Source of the DNA: Vagococcus entomophilus
Lineage (GTDB): Bacteria > Bacillota > Bacilli > Lactobacillales > Vagococcaceae
Length of the DNA stretch: 64,000 nucleotides
Reading direction: 5' to 3'
Assembly: GCF_003987595.1 (NCBI RefSeq)
Contig: NZ_NGJZ01000003.1
Span: forward strand, 1-64,000
The notes under the pieces: generated by a model
The model's input: only the letters and a program-made list of their open reading frames with translations
Told to the model about the DNA's origin: nothing
Database searches by the model: none
Part shown: piece by piece, positions 1 through 8,920 of the stretch
How positions within the stretch are numbered: the stretch's first letter is position 1
How the letters are laid out: every line of letters begins with the position of its first letter
Made by a program: the position numbers and the translations under genes

Positions 1-1282
1 GCTGATCACTTGGGATTTCTGTTACTTCTTTCCCTGTTTTATCAACGATCTTCGCCACTTTGACTTCCGTCGTTCCGTCTTCTTTATCGGTGCCTTTGAC
101 GTCTTTCAGTGGGTCAATCTTATCCCCAACTTTATACGTTTGATCTTGCGCTTCGATAACCGGTTTGTCGTTGCTTTTAAATGTTTGAGTGTAGCTGATT
201 GATTCATCAGTATTATTGGTTAAATCTTCTTTTTCGTTGCCATATGTACTGTATTCAACATAGTATCCTTCAAGTCCAGCCCAAGAATTATCAACTTGAT
301 TGGCATTGTTTCGTAAATCATTCCATTTTCTAGGATTTGCTCCAAAACCACTAAAAGCAAATTGTAAAAAGGCTTCATTAGAATTGTTAGCATTTGGTTC
401 GCCACTGTTAAAGTTACTGTACACTCCATCAATGGTTCCACCAGCATAAGCGGTATTATAGAAAGTGTTCCCTGCTTCTGGACCATCTGCCCAATACCAT
501 TTTGTATTGTTGGAGGCGACATTAATTGCATAATTGCTCGCGTCTGTGCTTAGAGTTGATTCGTCATTGATTTTCGCACCAGAGTTTAGCACAGCACGTG
601 TACCACCAAGCCAACCACCCTTATTTGCAATACTTCCGTAAATAAAATCTTGTTCATCTTGTGAAGTAATGGTAGCTAAGTATCCATGTAGCCCTTTATA
701 AGTTCTCTGTTTAGCTGCATTGTAAGCCTCTAACCATGTTTTAGCTTCCGGTACATATTCATAATAATGAGAAATGCCCATTTCGTCGACATATTTTGTT
801 ATTTTTTGTTTAGAGATATCAACCGTAATACTTGCTTGATTATTACTAGTATCGACTCCTGTAACCACTATATTTTTTAAAACATCTGTTACCTTGTCTT
901 GATTTTGAGCAGTCGCAAAAACTAAACTATAGTTTACGCCCTCACTTGTGACTACTTTGGTAATATTTACATCAGATGTACTTGCGTTATATCCATTAAT
1001 CGTTAGGTCCGAAGCTTGTTTTGTTGTGATTGAAATAACTGAGTAGTTATCTCCAACAGGTACACTAATATTATTTAATGTATAGCTCTCTCCGTTTTTA
1101 ACAACCTCATAAGATAATGCTTTTTCATTCTCCGCAGCAAGTGCATATGTCCCATTGTTTGATGGACTATTTGCTAGTACTTGGGACAAAGGAAAATTTC
1201 CAACTAAAGTTGTCATGACGAGTCCTGTGGTTGCACTAGCACGAATGATCTGATACGCTTTGTTTTTTAGCCTTTTTTTCAC
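1..1282 (-). CDS. Secreted C-type-lectin-like surface protein, 5' part (truncated by window edge)
   Basis: The first 427 codons are open and run off the window. It begins with GTG at 1282, 8 nt after an AAAGGAG ribosome site. Residues 1-37 are a signal peptide: KKRLKNK, a hydrophobic stretch, then a likely cut after QVLA. About residues 150-340 resemble a C-type lectin fold. They include GYLATITSQDEQDFIY, the WLGG strand, a WYWADGPEAG segment, FNSGEPN and a closing W..L....YYVEY. After about residue 365 a DUF5011/Ig-like module begins (DKPVIEAQDQTYKVGDKIDPL). The family is extracellular and usually wall-anchored. The anchor would lie outside the window, and the ligand cannot be predicted. Lectin-fold calls rest on pattern only, since no calcium-site motif such as EPN plus WND is complete: EPN is present, and KWNDLR follows. 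Confidence 0.8.
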   Translation of the reverse strand, partial: MKKRLKNKAYQIIRASATTGLVMTTLVGNFPLSQVLANSPSNNGTYALAAENEKALSYEVVKNGESYTLNNISVPVGDNYSVISITTKQASDLTINGYNASTSDVNITKVVTSEGVNYSLVFATAQNQDKVTDVLKNIVVTGVDTSNNQASITVDISKQKITKYVDEMGISHYYEYVPEAKTWLEAYNAAKQRTYKGLHGYLATITSQDEQDFIYGSIANKGGWLGGTRAVLNSGAKINDESTLSTDASNYAINVASNNTKWYWADGPEAGNTFYNTAYAGGTIDGVYSNFNSGEPNANNSNEAFLQFAFSGFGANPRKWNDLRNNANQVDNSWAGLEGYYVEYSTYGNEKEDLTNNTDESISYTQTFKSNDKPVIEAQDQTYKVGDKIDPLKDVKGTDKEDGTTEVKVAKIVDKTGKEVTEIPSDQ

Positions 1283-1558
1283 TTTTTAAGCTCCTTTATT
1301 TAATTTATCTGTTCCATGTCTATCATCATTCTATCGGGATAAACGGTTTAAATCAACAAAAAAAAACTATGTATCCCCCTTTTAACGAATTGTTTTTTTT
1401 TTGTTTATTTTTAATACTCTCTACTCAATCATTTTTTTCCTTTAAATGATAACTTTTATGCGTAATAAATGACAAAAATAGGGTTTTTAAAAAAAATAAA
1501 AAAAACAAAAGAAAATTCCTTTGATTTTTTTATAAATAATTTTATTTTGAGTGTAAAA

Positions 1559-2188
1559 TTAATCAATAATTTTATACACAGATTCTAAAAATACTTCTCT
1601 GCCATAAAAGTCTCGATTTAGTAGCTCTGGAAAAATTTCTTGGAAAAAGTATTGGACAGACGGACGATGACCATACTCTTTGATGGTGTGAATTGATTCA
1701 ACAAACATTTCTTTATAAACAGATTCGGGATTATTTTTTATAATTTCTTCAAACGATTCATAGAGTAAATCAACTTTATCTGCCACCGCCAGAATCTCCC
1801 CTTCGACCGATTCATCTTTTCCCTCAAAAAGCCTTCTTCGATAAATCTCTTGGAACGCTTCGGGAATTTCTTGATTGATGAATTCATCTGTCATTTTTTC
1901 CTCTACAGTTTGAAGCATTCCCCGCAATTCTTTACTCGCATATTTCACTGGTGTTTTAATATCTCCAATAAAACGCTCCGTATAATCATGATTTAATGAT
2001 TTTTCATATAAAGTTTTCCAATCAATAGAAACTCCTTGATTTTCTTCAATATCACCTAACACTTGAGCAATAGAGGCCACTCGGTAAGAATGCGCCGCTA
2101 CAGTATGCTCAGTAAATTTAAAAAATCCTGGCGCTCTTGTTATTTTTTCTAAGTTATTTAAGCCTAAAATAAATTCATTCAATCCCAT
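1559..2188 (-). CDS. HD-domain phosphohydrolase, YfbR-like
   Basis: The protein has 209 residues. An HD metal site is visible: His33 (VAAHSYRVA), His67-Asp68 (LNHDYTERF) and a later Asp in AVADKVDL near 137. This order of H, HD and D fits the YfbR/HD_3 group, many of which are 5'-deoxynucleotidases. The protein is cytoplasmic, with no signal or membrane segment. The ATG follows GGAGGGG by 5 nt. It is a single gene with its own promoter. The substrate is inferred from the family and was not read from the sequence. Confidence 0.75.
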   Translation of the reverse strand: MGLNEFILGLNNLEKITRAPGFFKFTEHTVAAHSYRVASIAQVLGDIEENQGVSIDWKTLYEKSLNHDYTERFIGDIKTPVKYASKELRGMLQTVEEKMTDEFINQEIPEAFQEIYRRRLFEGKDESVEGEILAVADKVDLLYESFEEIIKNNPESVYKEMFVESIHTIKEYGHRPSVQYFFQEIFPELLNRDFYGREVFLESVYKIID

Positions 2189-2211
2189 TTGTACCCCTCC
2201 ATTTTTTTATT

Positions 2212-2239
2212 ATCATACCATCATTTTCCAAATAAGCAA
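2212..2239 (-). promoter_or_regulatory. Promoter of the HD phosphohydrolase gene
   Basis: On the minus strand there is TTGCTT, 16 nt, then TATGAT. Transcription would start about 15-20 nt upstream of the GGAGGGG ribosome site. No operator is seen. Confidence 0.5.
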
Positions 2240-2580
2240 CTCTATTTTACGATTTTATCTGTTTATTCCACTACGACTTTTATGCTAGGTGAAACAAAAA
2301 CTCAACCAGCCGCGGTTTACTTGGCTATAACACGTATTTTCCGCTTTAACTGCCTGTTTGGGCGCATAGCTTTTTTTTCGTTTGCCCCTCCTATGACCTG
2401 TTTATTGAGGTTATTACTATAAGCTCTTCCATGATTTTTACAGTAGAAAGATTTCAATTATCTCTTATATTTCTGCAAAATGTTTTATTTCAAATAATTT
2501 AAGCAAGATTTAAATAAATATAAGCAACAAGTGCTATAATAAAAACTAATTTAATTTGAACTCTGAAAGGGGGAGTCTTA
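2240..2580. other. Intergenic region between the HD gene and the MATE gene
   Basis: About 2290-2400 is noticeably richer in G and C than its surroundings and ends, on the plus strand, in an 8-T run. On the minus strand it can be read as a short coding-like stretch broken by stops. I cannot assign it to a gene or known riboswitch. A TATAAT at 2535-2540 is a likely -10 for the MATE gene, but its -35 is poor. Confidence 0.3.
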
Positions 2581-3954
2581 TTGTATACTCGTTGGAAAAT
2601 TTACTACCAAAAACATTTTTCTAGTCCATTGTTTGCGCCCAAAGATGTTTTTCAACTAACTCTTCCAATTATAGTTGATCAGAGTTTTGTGATTGGAATG
2701 TCGCTGTTAAATACTGCAATGATTAGTTCTGCAGGGATTGCAGCTGTAAGTGCCGTCAACCTAGTCGAATCGCTAAACATTTTTTTCATTAGCGTATTTA
2801 TTGCACTCGCTACAGGTGGAACAGTAATGGTCGCACAAGCAAGAGGAAAACACGAGGAACAACTGGTGGAACGTTCAGGCACTGGTACCTTGACTGTCGT
2901 TTTTGGTTTAGCTTTACTCCTTGCCACATTCATCTTACTCTTCCATCGACCACTTTTAACCGGACTTTTTGGTGGCTCCAGTCCCGCTGTTATGGCTAAC
3001 GCTAAAATCTACCTGATTGGTTCAATGCTGAGTTACCCTGCATTAGCAATTGTTGAAGCTGCTTGTGGCATTTTGCGGGGGGTTGCCGATACTCGTGCCT
3101 CTTTATTTTTATCAGCTTTTACTAATATTGGCTATGTGCTCTTAAACTTACTGTTCATTCAAGTATTCCACTGGGGCATAGTTGGAATGTCTGTCGCAAT
3201 TAACATTGCTCGGCTTCTAGGAGCCATCCTGTCTTTGTGGTATCTTACTTATCAAAACGATTCCTTACATTCTTCTTTTAAACGTTTAGTTCCTATTGAT
3301 TTTCCACTCGTTAAAAAGGTGTTGAAAGTTGGCTTTCCTTTTGCTGCAGAACAATTATTTTTTAATGGTGGCAAAATTTTAACCCAAATTTTTATTGTAC
3401 AGCTAGGAACGCTCGCCTTAAGTGCCAATGCGATTGGCGGTTCTTTAACCATGCTTCTTGAAATCATTCCAGGATCACTAGCTTTGGCTCTTGTTCCAAT
3501 TGTTGGACAGTCAATTGGGGCAAACGATCAAAAAAGTGTTCAAAAGTTTTGGCGTTCTTTTCTTGGACTCGCATCGATTTCGACCCTTTTAACGAGTGGT
3601 CTGCTTATTCTTGCCTACCCTATTATTATTCGCTTATTTAATGCTCCTAAAGCCGTTGAGCAACAAGTTTTCCTACTACTTCTACTTGTATCAGTTGCCA
3701 GAATTCTTGTCTGGCCCATTAGTTTTATCACCCCCTCTGCACTTAGAGCAGCTGGAGATGCCTCTTTTACTTCGATTGTCTCATTGATTACGATGTGGAG
3801 TATTCGGATTATTCTTGGTTACTTACTAGGAATTACCTTTCATTATGGGTTAATTGGGGTCTGGCTCGCTATGTGTGTGGAATGGGGAATTCGCGGCATT
3901 ATTTTTACCCTTCGAATGAAACGTGGAAAATGGCGGACTAAAAAAATCATTTGA
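2581..3954 (+). CDS. MATE family multidrug/cation antiporter
   Basis: The 457-residue integral membrane protein has about 12 hydrophobic segments in two halves, matching the usual MATE length of 440-470. MATE landmarks include the N-terminal FQLTLPIIVDQ segment and AACGILRGVADT in the middle. The start is TTG, preceded by AAAGGGGGAG at 2566-2575, and no better downstream ATG exists. The family exports drugs or cationic metabolites using sodium or proton gradients. The substrate is unknown. It is monocistronic and closed by a strong terminator. Confidence 0.85.
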   Translation: MYTRWKIYYQKHFSSPLFAPKDVFQLTLPIIVDQSFVIGMSLLNTAMISSAGIAAVSAVNLVESLNIFFISVFIALATGGTVMVAQARGKHEEQLVERSGTGTLTVVFGLALLLATFILLFHRPLLTGLFGGSSPAVMANAKIYLIGSMLSYPALAIVEAACGILRGVADTRASLFLSAFTNIGYVLLNLLFIQVFHWGIVGMSVAINIARLLGAILSLWYLTYQNDSLHSSFKRLVPIDFPLVKKVLKVGFPFAAEQLFFNGGKILTQIFIVQLGTLALSANAIGGSLTMLLEIIPGSLALALVPIVGQSIGANDQKSVQKFWRSFLGLASISTLLTSGLLILAYPIIIRLFNAPKAVEQQVFLLLLLVSVARILVWPISFITPSALRAAGDASFTSIVSLITMWSIRIILGYLLGITFHYGLIGVWLAMCVEWGIRGIIFTLRMKRGKWRTKKII

Positions 3955-3972
3955 TTGATGCAGCGATTAATG

Positions 3973-4028
3973 ACAACGAACAATCAGTCTCAAAGTAAAA
4001 ACTTTTGGGACTGATTGTTCGTTGTTTT
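3973..4028 (+). terminator. Intrinsic terminator of the MATE gene
   Basis: Two perfect 17-bp arms at 3973-3989 and 4009-4025 (starting ACAACGAACAATC) are followed by TTT. Confidence 0.85.
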
Positions 4029-4119
4029 AGCTTTAATATCTTCGCAACATTTTCGTAAAAAGTCTTCAATAAACCTCTTCTATACTTGAGCTATCAACCA
4101 ATCATAGGAGGGCTTAATT

Positions 4120-4191
4120 ATGGGAATAATCTACAGTATTTCAATACTAATCGGCTTAGGGTTACTGCTCAATGACATGAAGCGTCCCTAA
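4120..4191 (+). CDS. Small hydrophobic peptide, 23 aa
   Basis: ATG to TAA gives 23 residues: a hydrophobic core, MGIIYSISILIGLGLLL, followed by NDMKRP. A strong AGGAGGG site lies at 4106-4112, 7 nt before the ATG. The peptide would be a single membrane span with a short charged tail. I do not recognise it. It sits alone after the MATE terminator and ends 6 nt from the convergent ABC ATPase stop. A TATACT at 4081-4086 may be its -10. The ribosome site and composition make a real peptide more likely than chance, but length alone cannot prove it. Confidence 0.5.
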   Translation: MGIIYSISILIGLGLLLNDMKRP

Positions 4192-4197
4192 ACTCGT

Positions 4198-5211
4198 TTA
4201 TAACAAAATAAAATCTTTGGGATTGACATACAAATCCACGAATTCATTTTTCTTTGGTATCGTTTCTACATTATTTAGTAGATCCACAGCTATATCTACC
4301 CCATTAATTTGATAATGACACCTAACAATATTGCCCAAAACATCACGACGAAGATACTGACAGCTTCGAATGATACAATCGGTCTCATTCTGTGGCTCCA
4401 GTTTAATCACTTCCGGCCGAATGGCCACCTTTTTCACATCTGTGTGTAAATATCTTGAATCAGATAGAATGGGAGCAATTTTTTCTTTTTCAAAACAATT
4501 ATAATGGCCAATAAAGCTTGCTACAAAGTCGTTTTTCGGATAAGAATATAACTCTTCCGGCGTCCCTGATTGAACAATTTCCCCATCATGCATCACATGA
4601 ATGGTGTCACTAATGAGCATGGCTTCTTCTTGATCATGTGTCACAAAAATCATGGTCATGCCCAACTCTTGTTGCAACGTCCGAAGCTCAAGTTGTAATT
4701 CCTTCCTAATCTGTGCATCTAACGCACTAAGAGGCTCATCTAACAATAAAACTTTTGGTTCCACAATCAATGCCCGAGCCAATGAGACTCTTTGCTGTTG
4801 TCCCCCAGATAAATCACTAGGAAATGCTGCACTTTTTTCCTCCAAATGAATTAAACTTAGCATCGTCATCACTTTTTGATGAATTGTTTTTTTATCTAAT
4901 TTTTGCACACGCAGTCCATAAGAAATATTATCGTAGACCGTCATATTAGGGAACAACGCGTAAGACTGAAAGACCATACTAATGTCTCGGTTTTGAGCGC
5001 TTTGTTTAGAAATATCTTTTCCATCTAAATATAAGTTTCCACCATTAGCTGTTTCTAAACCAGAAATCAAACGCAAAAGAGTCGACTTCCCACACCCACT
5101 AGGTCCAAGGAGCGTCACCAATTTTCCTTGTTCTACAGACAGATCCACATTTTTTAATACCTGTTGCTTGCCAAACCACATCTCTAATTTTTCCACCTGT
5201 AAAAAACTCAT
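4198..5211 (-). CDS. ABC importer ATPase, PhnT/PotA-like
   Basis: The 337-residue ATPase has Walker A GPSGCGKST, Q-loop in VFQSYALFPN, signature LSGGQQQR, Walker B VLLLDEPLSALD and the H-loop THDQEEA. A C-terminal TOBE-like extension of about 100 residues follows, as in importers of the phosphonate, iron and polyamine groups. I start it at 5211 (MSFLQVEK) because GGGAG lies 8 nt upstream; the longer ATG at 5226 has no ribosome site. It is last in a five-gene operon and would energise the two adjacent permeases. The substrate is probably a phosphonate or phosphoester, judged from the neighbouring hydrolase and the Pho-like promoter. Confidence 0.88.
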   Translation of the reverse strand: MSFLQVEKLEMWFGKQQVLKNVDLSVEQGKLVTLLGPSGCGKSTLLRLISGLETANGGNLYLDGKDISKQSAQNRDISMVFQSYALFPNMTVYDNISYGLRVQKLDKKTIHQKVMTMLSLIHLEEKSAAFPSDLSGGQQQRVSLARALIVEPKVLLLDEPLSALDAQIRKELQLELRTLQQELGMTMIFVTHDQEEAMLISDTIHVMHDGEIVQSGTPEELYSYPKNDFVASFIGHYNCFEKEKIAPILSDSRYLHTDVKKVAIRPEVIKLEPQNETDCIIRSCQYLRRDVLGNIVRCHYQINGVDIAVDLLNNVETIPKKNEFVDLYVNPKDFILL

Positions 5212-5227
5212 TATATTGTCTCCCATT

Positions 5228-6094
5228 CTAACTTATTTTTGCTGTAGAAGTATTTTTTTCGACTATCTTCTGACTCTCTCTACCAAATCGCCTTTTTTTT
5301 CGAGTATTATTTGCGCTTTCTTTCATTTTTTTACTCAATTGATTCATCCCGAATCCAACTAAAAATAAAATAATAAAGTAAACCACCATGACAGAACTTG
5401 CAATATGCCCATTTTCGTTCATTCGACGCAACATATAGATTCGGATCGTTTGAAAACGTCCTCCAATTAAAAGGTTTGTTAGGACAAACTCACCTAAAAA
5501 TCCCGAAAAAATCATCAAAGAACTAAGTAAAACACCAAAGCGAATATTTGGGAGGATTACTTTCAAAAATGTAGTCATGCTACTGGCACCCAACATCTTG
5601 GAAGCCTCAATCAGAGACTTGCTATCGATAGCCACCATACTGTTGCGAATTCCTTGATAGATTAGCGGAAGTGAGGTAATAAACAAAGCACCCACTAACA
5701 CTAAGAACATGGGAATTTGACTGCCAGAGTAAATCTTTAATAATCCAGTCGCTAAAATTACCCCTGGTAATGCGTAAGACACCAGTGAAAAGTATTGCAT
5801 GGTGTAATCAACTTTGGGAAACATATGGTAGACGACATACACTGCAGGTAACATTACTACGAGCAAAACTATTAGTGACACAATCGCTAATAAAAATGAA
5901 TGCCCAATCGCAACATAAAAATTTGTATCTCCAAAGAGCTGCTTGATCCATTCTAAAGTCACCCCCTGTGGCAGGATTGTCTTCCCCCATTTTGTCGCAA
6001 AAGCGTAAATTGTCGTTGACACAAAAGGCGTCGCATAAAAAATTGCAAAAATCAGTAAAATTAGTTTCGTCGAAAGTGGCAGTTTCTTTTTCAT
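5228..6094 (-). CDS. ABC importer permease (second permease of the pair)
   Basis: The 288-residue permease has about six membrane spans. The cytoplasmic loop that docks the ATPase reads IEASKMLGASSMTTFLKVILPNI, a variant of the EAA motif of binding-protein-dependent systems. The C-terminus is basic and hydrophilic (KKRRFGRES). The start overlaps the previous stop (ATGA) and uses AAGGAGG. It pairs with the permease encoded just upstream, as in PhnU/PhnV or FbpB-type importers. Confidence 0.85.
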   Translation of the reverse strand: MKKKLPLSTKLILLIFAIFYATPFVSTTIYAFATKWGKTILPQGVTLEWIKQLFGDTNFYVAIGHSFLLAIVSLIVLLVVMLPAVYVVYHMFPKVDYTMQYFSLVSYALPGVILATGLLKIYSGSQIPMFLVLVGALFITSLPLIYQGIRNSMVAIDSKSLIEASKMLGASSMTTFLKVILPNIRFGVLLSSLMIFSGFLGEFVLTNLLIGGRFQTIRIYMLRRMNENGHIASSVMVVYFIILFLVGFGMNQLSKKMKESANNTRKKRRFGRESQKIVEKNTSTAKIS

Positions 6095-6930
6095 AGTGAC
6101 GTCCTCCTTACTCTTCTAACCAACAGCTGAGATAAAATCATTGCCAGAACCATCATGCCAAAAAACACCACTGCTAAAGCACTTCCTACATTCGGTCTAG
6201 CATAAACATCCCCTGCAATCAATGCTGAAATTCTAGTAGTTAGTAAGTTAATGTTACTCCCTACTAACGCATACGCCGTCTCATAAGTTCCTAGGCCGTT
6301 GGCAAACAAAATGATAAAGGTACTCCCGAGCGTTGGCATCAGTAGCGGAATGCCCACCTTGCGCCAGTAAAAAGAACGACTAGCACCAAATAAGTCGGAT
6401 ACTTCAATCCATTCTTTCTTCATCTTACGCATAGCAGGATAGATAAAAATCACCCCAAGGGGAATTTGAAAATACAAATAAGTTAGAACTAATCCTCGCC
6501 AGGAATACAGGTTAAACGTCATCAAATGGGGAAAAGCAAGTTTTAAAATCCCAGAATTCCCCAACAAGATAATAAACGCAAAGGCTAACGGGACCCCTGC
6601 AAAATTCGCCACCAAATTGGTCACTACCGTTATTTTTTCTTGCCATTTTTCTGACAGTTTTAATAAGCAATTACACAAAACAATAGCTAAAATCAGGCCT
6701 AAAACACTTGAAAACAAGCCGATTAGCGCGCTATTATAAAAAGCTTGATAAAAAAAGGAATTGGTAAATATCTCATGATAATTAGATAAGGTCCAGGCTC
6801 CATTTGTATCTGTTTGAAAACTAGAAAGAACCATGCCAATTACTGGCATACATAAAAATAATGCCAGCATACATACCAAGGGAAACACCACTGCTATAAA
6901 AGGAAGTTTTTTTTTCATATTTGCTAACAT
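6091..6930 (-). CDS. ABC importer permease (first permease of the pair)
   Basis: The 279-residue protein has about six spans. Its EAA-like loop reads IEVSDLFGASRSFYWRKVGIPLL. I choose the ATG at 6930 because AAAGGAG stands 6 nt upstream. The longer frame starting at 6954 would overlap the hydrolase gene and lacks a site. The first span begins soon after MKKKLPF. It forms the channel with the next gene product. Confidence 0.85.
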   Translation of the reverse strand: MLANMKKKLPFIAVVFPLVCMLALFLCMPVIGMVLSSFQTDTNGAWTLSNYHEIFTNSFFYQAFYNSALIGLFSSVLGLILAIVLCNCLLKLSEKWQEKITVVTNLVANFAGVPLAFAFIILLGNSGILKLAFPHLMTFNLYSWRGLVLTYLYFQIPLGVIFIYPAMRKMKKEWIEVSDLFGASRSFYWRKVGIPLLMPTLGSTFIILFANGLGTYETAYALVGSNINLLTTRISALIAGDVYARPNVGSALAVVFFGMMVLAMILSQLLVRRVRRTSL

Positions 6931-6941
6931 CGAATTCTCCT

Positions 6942-7763
6942 TTACTGAATCCACTTAGGAAATGTTACGGTCACCATCTTTTCAGCAACTGGAATTTTCA
7001 ATAACTGACAAGCAAATGGTGCCAGCTGTAATTGAGGAATTAATTCTGTCCTTTTTTCTGCTTCTATCTTGTCAGAAATTACAAATAGAGGAACTTCTCT
7101 ATGAGCAGAAAGTGAGCCCCCATGTATCCCATGTTCGTCCATCCCATGGTCACTTGTAACAATTACTTGATACCCTTGTTCAACCCATTTTGGTAAGAAA
7201 AGACCTAAGACATTGTCCACACGATTAACCATACCGAAATATTCTTTCGAAAAGCCCCCATACTTATGCCCTGCATCGTCAATGTTCATCGAATGAACCA
7301 AAACAAAATCTGGCTGACTTCTTTCGATAAGAGCATGCGCATCAGCAAACAAATGGCTATCTGGGTAAGTGTCTTCAAAGTAAAATAATCCTTGTTGAAT
7401 ATTTTTTTCGGGATTTTCTTGGAAACGATGATTGAAAATAGAAAAGGGTGCTTCATTATACAATTCACTAACCCAGTGATAGGCTGCAGCTGCTGTTTTT
7501 TTGTTCTGTTCTTTGCAGAGTGAGAAAATAGACTGTTCTTTTGAATTTCGCACAGAAGCATTTGTGGTGATACCATTTTGATAAGTAGGAACCCCTGTCA
7601 TCAACACTTCATACAGTGGTCTTGAATTACTCGGCATTTCTGCTTGAACTTTGTAAGAACTTGCCTTGCCATGTTCCACCAAATGATTCATATATCCTAA
7701 CTGTTCCATCGCCGCTTCATAACGACACCCATCAAGTACAATAAAGATTAATTTATTTTGCAT
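6942..7763 (-). CDS. Alkaline-phosphatase-superfamily phosphodiesterase/phosphonate hydrolase
   Basis: The 273-residue enzyme belongs to the metal-dependent type I phosphodiesterase/nucleotide pyrophosphatase group. Metal ligands and nucleophile are in place: Asp11 in VLDGC, a Ser nucleophile candidate in MPSNSRP, the second metal pair in IDDAGHKYGG, and DHG plus a final His in VTSDHGMDEHGIHGG. It has no signal peptide, so it should act in the cytosol on a compound that the surrounding ABC importer brings in. Phosphonoacetate hydrolase and phosphodiesterases share this fold, so the exact reaction is open. The gene overlaps the binding-protein gene by 11 nt and has an AGGAGGT site. Confidence 0.75.
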   Translation of the reverse strand: MQNKLIFIVLDGCRYEAAMEQLGYMNHLVEHGKASSYKVQAEMPSNSRPLYEVLMTGVPTYQNGITTNASVRNSKEQSIFSLCKEQNKKTAAAAYHWVSELYNEAPFSIFNHRFQENPEKNIQQGLFYFEDTYPDSHLFADAHALIERSQPDFVLVHSMNIDDAGHKYGGFSKEYFGMVNRVDNVLGLFLPKWVEQGYQVIVTSDHGMDEHGIHGGSLSAHREVPLFVISDKIEAEKRTELIPQLQLAPFACQLLKIPVAEKMVTVTFPKWIQ

Positions 7764-8871
7764 AGATCAATACCTCCTGTTGCCATTTTTCTGGTAAGCT
7801 AAGGGCTGTTTTGTCCCAAGCTGTACTATCTTTTAGTGGTTGCACAGATTTATATTCACTATCTGGCAATAGCTTATCTTTGACCTCTTGTGGTAATTTA
7901 ACAGTGGAGCGTATCGGACGTGCGTATCCTTTCGCTAAATTAATTTGACCTTCATCTGAAAGGATGTACTCTCTAGCTAATTTTGCAGCATTTGGATGTG
8001 GCGCATTTTTATTAATCAAAGTAGTGTAACCACTCATAACAGATCCATCTGTTGGAATTTCAACTTTAAATCTCGTTTTATCTACTTGATCTCGGTAATT
8101 AAGTGCATTGAAATCCCACATTACTGCTACATCAATTTCCCCTTTTTCTAAATTCGCCATGGTCGAATCAACAGAAGACAAGCGACCTTCTTTAGCGATT
8201 TTAGCAAAATACTTTAATCCCGGAGCAATATTGGTTTCATCTCCACCATTCGCAATTGCTGCAGCAAGTACTGCAAATTGTGATTGATTCCCTTTGGTTA
8301 CGTCTCCAATCGCAACTTTATATTTACTATTTGCGAGTTCTTTCCAAGTCTTAGGAATATTTTTGACATTTTTGGTATCTACCATGAAAGAAATCGTTCC
8401 AGTATAACTAAGCATCCAGTATCCTTTATCATCCTTAGCCCAACTTGGAATATCTTTCCAGTAAGAAGTTTTATAGGCTTGAACTAGATTTTTTTGAACC
8501 GCTAATGGTCCAAAACTAATTCCTACATCTCCTATATCTGCAGTTCCGTTTGTCCCCTCAGATTGAAATTTTGCCAATTCTTCTGCACTAGACATATCAG
8601 TATCTGTGTGGTTAATGCCATATTTGGTCTTGATGTCGCCCCAAGTACCTACCCAATTCGCCCATGAATCTGGCATACCTACACTAGCTACTTGACCTTC
8701 TGCTTTTGCCTTTTTGGTAATTTGCTCAAGTGTTTGTGTGCTGTTTTCTTTGTTAGCTTCAGCGGTTGACTCTGTTTTTTTATTTGAAGAACAACCCCCA
8801 AGTCCCAGAACTACTAACACACCTGCCATGCTAATGCCCACTTTTTTTACCATCGTTTTTGTCAATTGCAT
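7753..8871 (-). CDS. Extracellular substrate-binding lipoprotein of the ABC importer
   Basis: The 372-residue protein carries a lipoprotein signal peptide with lipobox LGGC at residues 24-27, then a Ser/Asn/Lys/Glu-rich linker. The body fits the family 1 solute-binding fold used for phosphonates, iron and polyamines: KAKAEGQVASVGMPDSWANW near the N-terminus and GEIDVAVMWDFNAL in the middle. It is first in the operon, after AGGAGGAAG. It would hand its ligand to the two permeases. The ligand is not visible in the sequence. Confidence 0.83.
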   Translation of the reverse strand: MQLTKTMVKKVGISMAGVLVVLGLGGCSSNKKTESTAEANKENSTQTLEQITKKAKAEGQVASVGMPDSWANWVGTWGDIKTKYGINHTDTDMSSAEELAKFQSEGTNGTADIGDVGISFGPLAVQKNLVQAYKTSYWKDIPSWAKDDKGYWMLSYTGTISFMVDTKNVKNIPKTWKELANSKYKVAIGDVTKGNQSQFAVLAAAIANGGDETNIAPGLKYFAKIAKEGRLSSVDSTMANLEKGEIDVAVMWDFNALNYRDQVDKTRFKVEIPTDGSVMSGYTTLINKNAPHPNAAKLAREYILSDEGQINLAKGYARPIRSTVKLPQEVKDKLLPDSEYKSVQPLKDSTAWDKTALSLPEKWQQEVLIYAK

Positions 8872-8920
8872 TTTCTTCCTCCTGAATTTTAACTTTAGAA
8901 GAACTCCCTCTTCCGCCTCA

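Noticed and set aside
2189-2422. 77-codon plus-strand frame before the MATE gene
   Set aside because: No ribosome site, no recognisable protein, and it overlaps the promoter of the HD gene. The odd composition is reported as a finding instead.
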